From Acetobacteraceae bacterium (lineage in GTDB: Bacteria > Pseudomonadota > Alphaproteobacteria > Acetobacterales > Acetobacteraceae): DNA of 64,000 nt. The notes under the pieces were generated by a model. The model worked only from the letters and a program-made list of their open reading frames with translations, was not told the origin of the DNA and did no database searches. A program made the translations under genes and the position numbers. Where the stretch lies: the NCBI GenBank assembly GCA_027326105.1, contig DAHWFB010000030.1, positions 1 through 64,000 of the forward strand. Direction: 5' to 3'. Shown in pieces: positions 28,802 to 37,142 of the stretch (its first letter is position 1; every line of letters begins with the position of its first letter).

Positions 28802-31665
28802 GGGGCACCGCCGGCGTGATGGCGCAGGAGCGTGGGCGCCGGCGGCAGGCCGGGCGGGCGGGGCAACGGGGAGAGATGCGGCTCGGTGAGCGGAAGCTCC
28901 GCCGGGTCGCACTTCTCCACCCGCACCCGCAGATCGAACCAGGCGGCCTGGCCGGTCACCGGGTCGCTGTTGGAGCGCGCGGCCCCGCCCGCGGGGGTGA
29001 GGAAGGCGGAGATGACGTGGTTGAGCAGGAAGCCGCGCGCCGATTCGGGGGCGTCGCTGGCGAGGTTCCAGGCCCCTGCCCGCTTGCCGATGGCGTTCCA
29101 GGTCCAGACCGTCTCCTCGTTGACCCCCTCCATCAGCGCCAACTGGCAGCGCAGCGTGCCGGTGGGGCTGCTCACCCGCACCCAGTCCCCCTCGGCGAGG
29201 CCGAGGCGGGCGGCGAGGCCGCGGTTCATGTAGAGACGGTTCGCGGCCAGGATCTGGCGCAGCCAGGCGTTCTGCGAGCCCCAGGAGTGATACATCGGCA
29301 TCGGCCGCTGGGTGATGGCCGACAGAGGAAACTCCGCCGGGGAGATCTCGGCGGCGGCGAGCGGCGGGTGCCAGAAGGGCAGCGGGTCGCAGTAGCGCGC
29401 CACCCGCTCGCGCAGCCGCGCGGGCGGCCGGCGCGAGCCGTGGCCTTCGGCCGCGAGGCGGAACCGCTGCAACGGCTCGCAATAGAGTTGCAGCACGATG
29501 CGCTCCGGCCGGGCGATGAGGCCGAGCGCCGCCGCGGCCTCGAGATAGTCGCGGTTGGCGTATTTGAAATAGTGCTGCCCGGGCGGCAGTTCGTGGCGCC
29601 AGAAGCAGCCGTTCTCGACATAGCGCTTGATCTGGTCGGGATTGGGCTCGCCCTGGCCGATCTTTTCGCCGCCCGCCCCGCGCCAGCCGGCGAGCGGGCC
29701 GATGCCGGGGCGGCGCTGATGGTTGACGATATAGTCCGGATAGTCGCGGTAGCGGGCGGAGCCGTCGGGCCTGGTGAAGGCGGGCAGCTTCAGCCGCGCG
29801 CCGAGTTCGATCAGCACCTCCTGGAAGGGCCGCACGTTGCGATCGGGTGCCAGCACCGGCTGGCGGATGGCGTCCGCCGGGCCGTGGGCGCTGCCGATGG
29901 GACGATCGAGCAGCGAGATGGCGTCGTAGCGTTCGAGATAGGTGGTGTCGGGCAGAACGAGGTCGGCGTAGGGGACGGTTTCGGAGAAATAGGCGTCCGC
30001 GTAGATGACGTGGCGGATGCGGTATTCGCCGCTCGCGGGCTCCCGTGCGGTGAGGGAGGCGATGTTCTCGGCCGGGTTCATCGCCGAATTCCAGGCCATG
30101 TTGGCCATGTAGAGCAGCAGCGTGTCGATGGGGTAGGGATCGGCCGCGCCGGCGTTGGGCAGCGCCATGTGCATCAGCCCGTGCAGGGCGAGCGGCGCCT
30201 CCCAGGAGAAGCCCTTGTCGATGCGCAGCGCCTCGCCGGCGGCATCGACGAGGAGATCGTCCGGCCCCTGGGGATAGCCGAGCAGGGTCCCCGCGATCGG
30301 CTTGTTGGGGGCGGTTTCAGCACCGGCGGGGCCGGGGCCGGGCGGGATCGGGCGCGGGAACGGCGCCTTGTAGCGCCACGACCCCGGGCGATCGATGGCG
30401 CCGAGCAGCATCTGCAGCAGATGGAGGGCGCGGCAGGTATGGAACCCGTTGGCGTGGGCGGCGATGCCGCGCATCGCGTGCATCGAGACCGGCCGCCCCG
30501 GCATGCTCTCGTGCCGGCGGCCCTCCATGTCGGTCCAGGGATGGGGAAGCTCGAGCGGATGGTCGAAGGCGGCCTCGGCCAGTTCGGCGGCCAGGCGCCG
30601 GATGGTCTCGGGCGCGATGCCGCAGCGCGGCGCCACCGCCTCGGGGGCGTATTCGGGCGAGAGATAGCGTTCGGCGAGGAGATGAAAGACGGGGCGGGCA
30701 GAGCGGCCGTCCGGAAGCGTGAGTGTGCCGGCGAGCACCGGCGAGATGCCAGCCCGCCCGGCCGGCACCGGCCCCTCGGCGCGGTCCCAGGCGAGCGGCT
30801 GGCCGGCCTCGTCGCGCACGAAGAGGCCATGGTCGGCGGCACCCGGCGACTCGATCACCAGCCAGTGCGCGTTGGCGTGGGTGGCGAGGAATTCGAGGTC
30901 GATGCGGTCGGCGGCGAGCAGTTCGTGGATCAGGGAGAAGATGAACAGCCCGTCGGTGCCGGGGCGCAGCGAAATCCATTCGTCGGCGATGGCGCCGTAG
31001 CCGGTGCGCACCGGGTTGATGGCGATGATGCGCGCGCCGCGTTCGCGCAGCCGCGCGAGGCCGAGCTTGATCGGGTTCGAATCATGGTCCTCGGCCACCC
31101 CCCAGAGCAGGAACAGCCGGGCATGTTCCCAGTCCGGCTCGCCGAACTCCCAGAAGCTGCCGCCGACGCTGTAGAGCCCGGCGGCGGCCATGTTGACCGA
31201 GCAGAAGCCGCCGTGGGCGGCGAAATTGGGGGTGCCGAACTCGGCCGCCCACAAGCCGGTGAGCGACTGGCTCTGGTCGCGCCCGGTGAAGAAGGCGAGC
31301 TCGCGCGGGTTGCGCGCCCGCACCGCGCCGAGCCACTCGGCGGCGAGCGAGAGCGCCTCGTCCCAGGAGATTTCGCGGAACTCCCCCGCGCCGCGCTCGC
31401 CCACCCGGAGCAGCGGATTGCGCAGGCGGGCGGGCGAATACTGCGTCATGATCCCCGCCGAGCCCTTGCCGCAGAGCACGCCGCGGTTGATCGGGTGGTC
31501 GGGGTTGCCCTCGATGTAGCGGATGCGCCCGTCCTTGAGATGGACGCGGATGCCGCAGCGGCAGGCGCACATGTAGCAGGTGGTGGTGGCCACCCGGTCG
31601 CCGGTGGGCACCGAATAGGCGATGCCATCGTCGGGCGCGGCGCGAGCAAGCGAGGCTTCGGGCAT
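28798..31665 (-). CDS. soeA: Sulfite dehydrogenase molybdopterin subunit SoeA
   Basis: SoeA is the catalytic bis-MGD subunit of the cytoplasmic, membrane-bound sulfite:quinone oxidoreductase that oxidises sulfite to sulfate. The 955-residue protein starts with a [4Fe-4S] motif, CYMCACRCGIRV with Cys30, Cys33, Cys37 and a distal Cys65 in GVLCGKGSAG. Molybdopterin-oxidoreductase domains follow, and the C-terminal dinucleotide-binding domain contains EGDWVRVSSPTGTLRC. No Tat signal is present, as expected for Soe and unlike periplasmic relatives. The start ATG 31665 follows a GGGGGGATCC stretch. The resemblance to SoeA of sulfur-oxidising bacteria is close in the first 100 residues. A related polysulfide or thiosulfate enzyme is the alternative. 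Confidence 0.85.
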   Translation of the reverse strand: MPEASLARAAPDDGIAYSVPTGDRVATTTCYMCACRCGIRVHLKDGRIRYIEGNPDHPINRGVLCGKGSAGIMTQYSPARLRNPLLRVGERGAGEFREISWDEALSLAAEWLGAVRARNPRELAFFTGRDQSQSLTGLWAAEFGTPNFAAHGGFCSVNMAAAGLYSVGGSFWEFGEPDWEHARLFLLWGVAEDHDSNPIKLGLARLRERGARIIAINPVRTGYGAIADEWISLRPGTDGLFIFSLIHELLAADRIDLEFLATHANAHWLVIESPGAADHGLFVRDEAGQPLAWDRAEGPVPAGRAGISPVLAGTLTLPDGRSARPVFHLLAERYLSPEYAPEAVAPRCGIAPETIRRLAAELAEAAFDHPLELPHPWTDMEGRRHESMPGRPVSMHAMRGIAAHANGFHTCRALHLLQMLLGAIDRPGSWRYKAPFPRPIPPGPGPAGAETAPNKPIAGTLLGYPQGPDDLLVDAAGEALRIDKGFSWEAPLALHGLMHMALPNAGAADPYPIDTLLLYMANMAWNSAMNPAENIASLTAREPASGEYRIRHVIYADAYFSETVPYADLVLPDTTYLERYDAISLLDRPIGSAHGPADAIRQPVLAPDRNVRPFQEVLIELGARLKLPAFTRPDGSARYRDYPDYIVNHQRRPGIGPLAGWRGAGGEKIGQGEPNPDQIKRYVENGCFWRHELPPGQHYFKYANRDYLEAAAALGLIARPERIVLQLYCEPLQRFRLAAEGHGSRRPPARLRERVARYCDPLPFWHPPLAAAEISPAEFPLSAITQRPMPMYHSWGSQNAWLRQILAANRLYMNRGLAARLGLAEGDWVRVSSPTGTLRCQLALMEGVNEETVWTWNAIGKRAGAWNLASDAPESARGFLLNHVISAFLTPAGGAARSNSDPVTGQAAWFDLRVRVEKCDPAELPLTEPHLSPLPRPPGLPPAPTLLRHHAGGAP

Positions 31666-31766
31666 GCGGATCCCCCCCAAGAGACCACGGCGGAGGAAAA
31701 CCTGCCGCGGCGCGGAGCATCAGGAGAAGGGAATCGCGATCAAAAATCCAACGAATTGATTTTATC

Positions 31767-31793
31767 TAATCGATCGCGTAAAGCGATTGATTA
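31767..31793. promoter_or_regulatory. AT-rich inverted repeat upstream of soeA
   Basis: Arms taatcgatcgc (31767-31777) and gcgattgatta (31783-31793) match at 10 of 11 positions around a 5-base spacer. The surrounding stretch 31740-31800 is strikingly AT-rich for this genome. It lies in the gap between soeA and the Lrp-type gene, both on the minus strand, about 100 bases upstream of the soeA start. It is a plausible operator or promoter element for the soe operon, and equally could form the transcript end of the Lrp-type gene. Confidence 0.55.
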
Positions 31794-31848
31794 TTTCCGC
31801 CATCGCGGCGCGGTGGGGGGTTCATTGCGATTTTCTATCCATGTGCCG

Positions 31849-32103
31849 TCAGCCCGGCGGGCCGGAAAAGGCGTTGAAGGCGATGAGGGTATAGGTGTCC
31901 CTGACGCCGGGCAGGGTCTGCACCCGCTCGGTGACGAAAAGACCGGTATCCGCCCCGGGTTCGAGGTAGAATTTGCCGAGCAGGTCGTACTGGCCGGAGG
32001 TGGAGTGGAGTTCGGAGAGCTCGGGGATGGTGTCCGCCGCGAGGCGGGCGACCCGGTAGGCCTGGCCCATTTCGCACTTGATCATCACGAAGATCGCCCG
32101 CAT
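31849..32103 (-). CDS. Stand-alone Lrp/AsnC ligand-binding (RAM) domain protein
   Basis: The 84-residue protein is only the ligand-binding half of an Lrp/AsnC regulator: an alpha-beta sandwich with the pattern VMIKCEMGQAYRVARL, the glycine-bearing turn STSGQYDLLGKFYLEPG and the closing TLPGVRDTYTLIAFNAF. No DNA-binding helix-turn-helix precedes it. Such proteins form small-molecule-binding dimers or octamers and may modulate full-length Lrp partners. It lies upstream of the soe operon on the same strand and divergent from fabD, and a link to either is only inference. Confidence 0.85.
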   Translation of the reverse strand: MRAIFVMIKCEMGQAYRVARLAADTIPELSELHSTSGQYDLLGKFYLEPGADTGLFVTERVQTLPGVRDTYTLIAFNAFSGPPG

Positions 32104-32223
32104 CCGCCGCTCCTTTGCCGCGCGGGAAGGCTAGTCCGCGGCCGGGGCAGCGTAAAGCTGCGCGATTTGACAGCGCTCCGCCCCCTCGCTACCCCCCGCG
32201 CCAGCACGAGGGGCAGGAATTTC

Positions 32224-33165
32224 ATGGCGATCGCATTCCTCTTTCCCGGTCAGGGCAGCCAGGCGGTGGGCATGGGGCGCGATCTCGCCGCCGCCTTCGC
32301 CGCCGCGCGCGACGTGTTCGAGGAGGTGGACGAGGTCCTCAAGCGCCGCCTCTCGCGGCTGATGTTCGAAGGCCCGGCCGAGGAGTTGACCCTGACCGAG
32401 AACGCCCAGCCGGCGCTGATGGCGGTCTCTCTCGCCGCCCTGCGGGTGCTGGAGAGCGAGGGCGGGTTTCTGCTCCGCGACCGGGTCGCGCTGGTCGCCG
32501 GCCACTCGCTCGGGGAGTATTCCGCGCTCGCCGCCGCCGGCGCCTTCCCTGTCGCCACCGCGGCCGATCTGCTGCGGGTGCGCGGGGCGGCGATGGCGCG
32601 AGCGGTGCCGGCGGGGGAAGGCGCGATGGCCGCCCTGCTCGGCGTCGAACTCGACCTGGCGCGGGAGATTTGCGCGGCCGCCGCCGAGGGCGAGGTGGTG
32701 GCCCCGGCCAACGACAACGGCGGCGGGCAGGTGGTGATTTCCGGCCATCGCGCGGCGGTGGAGCGGGCGATCGCGCAGGCCAAGGCGGCCGGCGTCAAGC
32801 GCGCCATGCTGCTGCCGGTCTCCGCCCCCTTCCATTGCGCGCTGATGGCCCCGGCGGCGGCGGTGATGGCCGAGGCCCTGGCGCGGGCGCCGATCGCGGC
32901 CCCGCTGGTGCCGGTGGTCGCCAACGTGACGGCGGCGAAAGCGGTGGCGCCGGAGCAGATCCGCACCCTGCTGGTCGAGCAGGTGACGGGGCTGGTGCGC
33001 TGGCGGGAGAGCCTGCTCGCCATGGCGGCGATGGGGGTCGATCGCTTCCTCGAACTCGGCGCCGGGAAGGTGCTGGCCGGCCTCGTCAAGCGCGTGCTGC
33101 CCGAGGCGGCGGCGCTTTCCGCGGGCACGCCGGCGGAGATCGAGGCGGCGCTCAAGGCGCTTTGA
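32224..33165 (+). CDS. fabD: Malonyl-CoA:ACP transacylase FabD
   Basis: FabD transfers malonyl from CoA to acyl carrier protein for fatty acid synthesis. The 313-residue protein has the opening LFPGQGSQAVGMG, the nucleophile motif AGHSLGEYSA (Ser95) and the downstream SAPFHCALM with the catalytic histidine. The start at ATG 32224 gives the standard N-terminus. fabG follows after 10 bases, so the two are co-transcribed. The frame is open far upstream, but that part is antisense to the soe operon. Confidence 0.95.
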   Translation: MAIAFLFPGQGSQAVGMGRDLAAAFAAARDVFEEVDEVLKRRLSRLMFEGPAEELTLTENAQPALMAVSLAALRVLESEGGFLLRDRVALVAGHSLGEYSALAAAGAFPVATAADLLRVRGAAMARAVPAGEGAMAALLGVELDLAREICAAAAEGEVVAPANDNGGGQVVISGHRAAVERAIAQAKAAGVKRAMLLPVSAPFHCALMAPAAAVMAEALARAPIAAPLVPVVANVTAAKAVAPEQIRTLLVEQVTGLVRWRESLLAMAAMGVDRFLELGAGKVLAGLVKRVLPEAAALSAGTPAEIEAALKAL

Positions 33166-33175
33166 AGGAGGAGCC

Positions 33176-33913
33176 ATGTTCCGGCTGGATGGCAAGGCGG
33201 CGCTGGTCACCGGCGCATCGGGAGGCATCGGCGGCGCCATCGCCCGCGCGCTGCACGGGCAAGGGGCGGCGGTCGTGCTTTCCGGCACGCGGGGGGAAGC
33301 GCTCGCTGCACTCGCGGCCGAGCTCGGCGAGCGCGCCCATGTCGCGGTGGCCGATCTCTCCCGTCCCGCCGAGGCCGAGGGGCTGGTGGCGGCGGCCGAG
33401 GCGGCGGCCGGGCCGCTGCACATCCTGATCAACAACGCCGGGCTGACCCGCGACGGGCTCGCCATCCGCATGAGCGATGCCGACTGGGCGCGAGTGATCG
33501 AGGTCGATCTCGCCGCGCCGTTCCGGCTCGCCCGCGCCGCGCTCAGGGGCATGCTGCGGCGGCGGGCGGGGCGGATCATTTCCATCGGCAGCATCGTCGG
33601 CGCCACCGGCAACCCCGGCCAGGCCAACTACGCCGCGGCCAAGGCCGGGCTCTCGGGCATGAGCAAGGCGCTGGCGCAGGAGGTGGCTTCGCGCGGGGTG
33701 ACGGTGAACATGATCGCCCCCGGCTTCGTCGCCACCGCCATGACCGAGGCGCTGCCCGAGGCGCAGCGGGCAAGGCTCGCCGAGCGCATCCCGCTCGGGC
33801 GGCTGGGCACCGGCGGCGACATCGCCGCGGCGGCGGTCTATCTCGCCTCTGACGAGGCCGGCTGGATCACCGGGGCGACCCTGCACGTCAATGGCGGGAT
33901 GGCGATGCTGTAG
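33176..33913 (+). CDS. fabG: 3-oxoacyl-ACP reductase FabG
   Basis: FabG reduces 3-oxoacyl-ACP with NADPH in the fatty acid elongation cycle. The 245-residue short-chain dehydrogenase has the cofactor motif TGASGGIGGAIA, NNAG (residues 86-89) and the catalytic Ser139, Tyr152 and Lys156 (NYAAAK). The C-terminal GATLHVNGGMAML is typical for FabG. A GAAGGAGG ribosome site precedes the ATG. The usual next genes acpP and fabF are absent; instead the gene converges on modC with about 50 bases between. Confidence 0.95.
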   Translation: MFRLDGKAALVTGASGGIGGAIARALHGQGAAVVLSGTRGEALAALAAELGERAHVAVADLSRPAEAEGLVAAAEAAAGPLHILINNAGLTRDGLAIRMSDADWARVIEVDLAAPFRLARAALRGMLRRRAGRIISIGSIVGATGNPGQANYAAAKAGLSGMSKALAQEVASRGVTVNMIAPGFVATAMTEALPEAQRARLAERIPLGRLGTGGDIAAAAVYLASDEAGWITGATLHVNGGMAML

Positions 33914-33964
33914 GGGGCGCCTCGGCCCGTCAGCCCGGCGCCGGAACGCTCCCCCGACGCCCGC

Positions 33965-34978
33965 TCACGGCGGCGGCTGGAACAGATGGATGTGGGCGGG
34001 GTCGATGGCGCAGACCGCCATCCCGCCCGGGGCGAGGGTGGCGGCGGGGAGATCGCGCCGCGCGAGCAGAAGATCGAGCGCCGGCGGGCCGGCGGTGGTC
34101 AGGCGCAGCGCCAGCGCCTCCTCCCGCACCGTGGCGATGCGCACGGGAAACCGGTTCGGCCCCTCCCCGTCCGCGTCCGCCGCGAGCAGGCCAATCTCCT
34201 CGGAGCGGATGGCGACCCCCGCCCGGCCCTGCCAGGCGCCTGCCGGGGCGGCGGCGAGCAGCGACAGCCCGGCGCAATCGAGCCGGACCAGGCCAGGGCC
34301 GGCGGCGGCCACGGTCGCGGCGAGCAGGTTGCGAAACCCCAGGAGCCGCGCCACCCCCGCGCTCGCCGGCGCGGCGAACACCGCCCCCGGACGGCCCTGC
34401 TGGAGGATCCGGCCCGCCTCCATCACCGCCATGCGGTCGGCGATGGCGGCGAGATGGGGGTCGTGGGTGACGGCGAGCGCGGGGATGCCGAGGCGGCGGA
34501 CGCGCCCGACCAGTTCGGCGGCGATCTCGTCGCGGGTCGCCACGTCCAGCGCCGCGGTGGGCTCGTCGAGCAGCAGCAGGCGCGGGCGGCGGGCGAGCGC
34601 GCGGGCGAGCGCGACGCGCTGCCGCTCCCCCCCCGAAAGCGCGGCGGGACGGCGCTCCGCGGCCTCCTCGACCCCCATGGCGGCGAGCAGATCGCATGCC
34701 GCGGCGCGCCGGGCGGGGCCGCGCGGCAACGCGAAGGCGACATTCTCCCAGGCCTTCAGATGGGGAAAAAGCCCCGCCCCCTGGGGCAGGTAGCCCACCG
34801 GGCGGGCCTGCGGCGCCAGTCCGCCGTAGGGCTCGCCGGCCGCCGGAAGCAGCCCGGCGATGGCCTTGAGCAGGCTGCTCTTGCCCTCTCCCGAAAGCCC
34901 GAGCAGGACGGTGAACCCCTCGACGGTGAGCCGCGCGGTGAGGGCGATGGGACGTTCGAGCCGATAGGCGATCTCCAT
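33965..34978 (-). CDS. modC: Molybdate ABC transporter ATP-binding protein ModC
   Basis: ModC energises molybdate (or tungstate) import. The 337-residue protein has an N-terminal ABC domain with Walker A GLSGEGKSSLLK (residues 27-38), signature LSGGERQRVALARAL and Walker B LLLLDEPTAALD. A C-terminal region of about 110 residues fits the oxyanion-sensing MOP/TOBE part of ModC. The gene follows modB after 3 bases and ends the modABC operon. Confidence 0.88.
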   Translation of the reverse strand: MEIAYRLERPIALTARLTVEGFTVLLGLSGEGKSSLLKAIAGLLPAAGEPYGGLAPQARPVGYLPQGAGLFPHLKAWENVAFALPRGPARRAAACDLLAAMGVEEAAERRPAALSGGERQRVALARALARRPRLLLLDEPTAALDVATRDEIAAELVGRVRRLGIPALAVTHDPHLAAIADRMAVMEAGRILQQGRPGAVFAAPASAGVARLLGFRNLLAATVAAAGPGLVRLDCAGLSLLAAAPAGAWQGRAGVAIRSEEIGLLAADADGEGPNRFPVRIATVREEALALRLTTAGPPALDLLLARRDLPAATLAPGGMAVCAIDPAHIHLFQPPP

Positions 34979-34981
34979 CCC

Positions 34982-35746
34982 TCAAGCATAGCGGCGGCGG
35001 GTGAAGATGCCGAGCGCGAGCGGCAGCGGCATGGCGACGAGGAGGAAGACCCAGAGCAGGGGAAACACCGCGCCGAGCCCGCTGTCCTGCAGATCGACCC
35101 AGAGTTTCACCGGCATGCCTTGCGGGAAATAGGCGATGATCAGCACGATGCCGAACTCACCGAGCGCGCGCACCCAGGCGGTGGCGAGGCCGGCGGCGAG
35201 ACCGAGGCGGGCGAGCGGCAGGCTGACCCGCCAGAACACCGCCCAGGGCGATTTGCCCAGCGTCAGCGCGATCTCTTCATAATCCGCCGGCACCGCGGCG
35301 AAGGCGGCGCGGGCGGCTACCACGTAGTAGGGCATGGCGCCGTAGATCTGCGCGGCGACGAAGGCCGGCGCGCTGTTGGTCAGCACCAGCCCGAGACGTT
35401 CGAGAAGCTGCCCGGCGGGGCCATAAGGGCCATAGAGCGCGGCGAGCAGGATGCCCATGGCGAGCGGCGGGGTGAGAAAGGGCAGCAGCACCAGCGCGTC
35501 GATCACCCCGCCGCCGCGGCCCTGCCGACGGGCGAGCCAGTACGCGAGCGGCGTGCCGGCGAGCGCGATCAGCCCCAGCGAGACCAGGCTGAGCCCGAGC
35601 GAAACCGCGACCGCACCGCCATCCCCCGGAGCGAGATGAAACCCCGCCCAGCGGGTCGCGAACGCCAGCGCCAGGAAAGGCGCGACGAGGATCGCCAGCA
35701 CCGCGACCCCCGCCGCGGCGGCCGCGGGGTGGCCGGACCGCGTCAA
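34982..35746 (-). CDS. modB: Molybdate ABC transporter permease ModB
   Basis: ModB forms the membrane channel of the molybdate importer. The protein has five or six hydrophobic helices and the EAA-type cytoplasmic loop PADYEEIALTLGKSPWAVFWRVSLPL that docks on ModC. The start is unusual: the best candidate is TTG at 35744-35746, overlapping the modA stop (TTGA) and giving 254 residues. The first ATG or GTG further in would remove part of the first helix. Coupled translation from modA fits the operon. Confidence 0.88.
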   Translation of the reverse strand: MTRSGHPAAAAAGVAVLAILVAPFLALAFATRWAGFHLAPGDGGAVAVSLGLSLVSLGLIALAGTPLAYWLARRQGRGGGVIDALVLLPFLTPPLAMGILLAALYGPYGPAGQLLERLGLVLTNSAPAFVAAQIYGAMPYYVVAARAAFAAVPADYEEIALTLGKSPWAVFWRVSLPLARLGLAAGLATAWVRALGEFGIVLIIAYFPQGMPVKLWVDLQDSGLGAVFPLLWVFLLVAMPLPLALGIFTRRRYA

Positions 35747-36675
35747 ATCCCGCCGCCCTTGGGCGGGCCGTAGCCGGCCTTGCGCAGCATCGCCTGGCCG
35801 GCGGGAGCGCGCAGGAAGGCGAGGAAGCGGGCGGCGAGCGCCGGGTCGGGCGCGTTCTTCAGCACCGCGGCGTAGAACACCAGCGGCGCGGGGCGATGCA
35901 GCGTGGTCTTCCCGTTCGCACCTTCGAGCGCGATCGCGAGACCGGGCGCGTACTGTTCCACCACCGCCGGATCGCTGAGGTTGATCGCATCGGGCAGGGT
36001 CAGGAAGGGCAGATGGTGCGAGATCGCCGCGCTCTCGTAGGCCGAGGAAGCGTCCATCTGGCCGGCTTCGAGGCGCGAGAGCAGCGAGGGCTCGGAGAAG
36101 ATCTGCGCCGGGTTGCGCCAGGGGCCGAGAATGGCGTGGGCGAGGCCGGGGCGGTGGTAGTACTGCTCCGCGCGCTTCATCAGGAAGATGATGTTCTGAC
36201 CCTGTGGGTCGGTCAGCGGGTCGGTGCGGCCGAAGCGCAGGCCGGGGGTGAGCAGCACCTGGTACCAGGGCTGCCCGCCCCTGACCGCGGCGGCGAAGGC
36301 GGGGGCGAAGCGGCTTTTCGGGCTGTAGGCGATGACCATGGCGGTGGAGGCGATCGGCACCGCGTGGGCCACTCGCCCCGCCTTCTCGAGGAGCGCGATC
36401 GGGCCCGGGGTGATGGAGACGAAGACGTCCGTCCGGATGGTGCCGGCGGCGAGCAGCCGGGCGAGGCCATAGGCGCCGGCGCCGCGACCCTGGTAGGCGG
36501 CCCCGCTCGCGCGGGCGAAGGCGGGGCCGAGGTGACGATCCATCACCACCCCCATCGAGCCGGCGTAGGCGACGCGCAGGGTGCCCGCCGCGCGCGCCGG
36601 AGGCGCGGCCCAACCGGCCAGCGCTACCGCCCCCGCCGCCAGCCCGGCCCGCAACAGAGTCCTGCGTGCGCGCAT
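35743..36675 (-). CDS. modA: Molybdate/tungstate-binding periplasmic protein ModA-like
   Basis: This solute-binding protein captures the oxyanion in the periplasm and delivers it to ModB. The 310-residue precursor has a Tat-like or Sec signal (RARRTLLRAGLAAGAVALAG, cleavage near ARAAG). The mature part starts LRVAYAGSMGVVMDRHLGPAF. The YAGS opening resembles the WtpA/tungstate-binding branch more than classical E. coli ModA, so molybdate versus tungstate is open. ATG 36675 is chosen over the open extension to 36729 because it starts right before the signal peptide. Confidence 0.83.
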   Translation of the reverse strand: MRARRTLLRAGLAAGAVALAGWAAPPARAAGTLRVAYAGSMGVVMDRHLGPAFARASGAAYQGRGAGAYGLARLLAAGTIRTDVFVSITPGPIALLEKAGRVAHAVPIASTAMVIAYSPKSRFAPAFAAAVRGGQPWYQVLLTPGLRFGRTDPLTDPQGQNIIFLMKRAEQYYHRPGLAHAILGPWRNPAQIFSEPSLLSRLEAGQMDASSAYESAAISHHLPFLTLPDAINLSDPAVVEQYAPGLAIALEGANGKTTLHRPAPLVFYAAVLKNAPDPALAARFLAFLRAPAGQAMLRKAGYGPPKGGGI

Positions 36676-36709
36676 TCCCGCCTCCCTCGCTCGCGATCGG
36701 TTTCCCTGG

Positions 36710-36733
36710 CGATATCGCAGTTTGGACATATCG
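36710..36733. promoter_or_regulatory. Candidate ModE-type operator between modA and the ModE-like gene
   Basis: The 24-base stretch beginning cgatat and ending atatcg is an inverted repeat with 6-base perfect outer arms (36710-36715 and 36728-36733). It is centred in the 91-base divergent gap between modA (minus) and the ModE-like gene (plus). Mo-boxes bound by ModE proteins are palindromes with TAT-containing half-sites in this position, so a role in molybdate-dependent control of modABC is likely but inferred. Confidence 0.6.
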
Positions 36734-36766
36734 GCAAGGCCGGCGATTCGCGCCTATGTTCGCGCT

Positions 36767-37135
36767 ATGACACGATTGCGTCATCCCGAGCGTCCCGGCC
36801 TACATCTGCGGGTGGTGCTGGAGGGGCAGGTGGTGCTCGGGCCGGGCAAGGCGGACCTGCTCGAAGGCATCGCCACCACCGGCTCGATCGCCGCCGCCGG
36901 GCGGGAGATGGGGATGAGCTACAAGCGCGCCTGGAGCCTGGTGGAGGAAATGAACGCGGCCTTCCGTGACCCGCTGGTGCTCGCCGCCAAGGGCGGGGCG
37001 CGCGGCGGTGGGGCGACGCTGAGCCCGCTCGGCGCGCGGCTCCTTTCCGCCTATCGCGGGCTGGAAACGAAGGCCGCCGCCGCCGGCGCGGCCGAGCTCG
37101 CCGCGCTGCGGCGCGCGATCGCGCCCCGGGGCTGA
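36767..37135 (+). CDS. ModE-like winged-helix regulator without MOP domain
   Basis: The 122-residue protein is the DNA-binding half of ModE: LLEGIATTGSIAAAGREMGM followed by SYKRAWSLVEEMN is the characteristic helix-turn-helix. The wing region reads GGGATLSPLGARLLSAYR. The C-terminal tandem MOP domains that bind molybdate in E. coli ModE are missing, so the protein is a short-form ModE family member that must sense molybdate differently or through ModC-like partners. It is divergent from modA across the candidate operator and lies 7 bases upstream of the next ABC transporter gene, suggesting co-transcription with it. Confidence 0.85.
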   Translation: MTRLRHPERPGLHLRVVLEGQVVLGPGKADLLEGIATTGSIAAAGREMGMSYKRAWSLVEEMNAAFRDPLVLAAKGGARGGGATLSPLGARLLSAYRGLETKAAAAGAAELAALRRAIAPRG

Positions 37136-37142
37136 GACGGGC

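Noticed and set aside
28816-32223. Open plus-strand frame opposite soeA that runs into fabD
   Set aside because: The part before 32224 has no family features and lies opposite conserved soeA. Only the fabD part is real, beginning at its conserved N-terminus.
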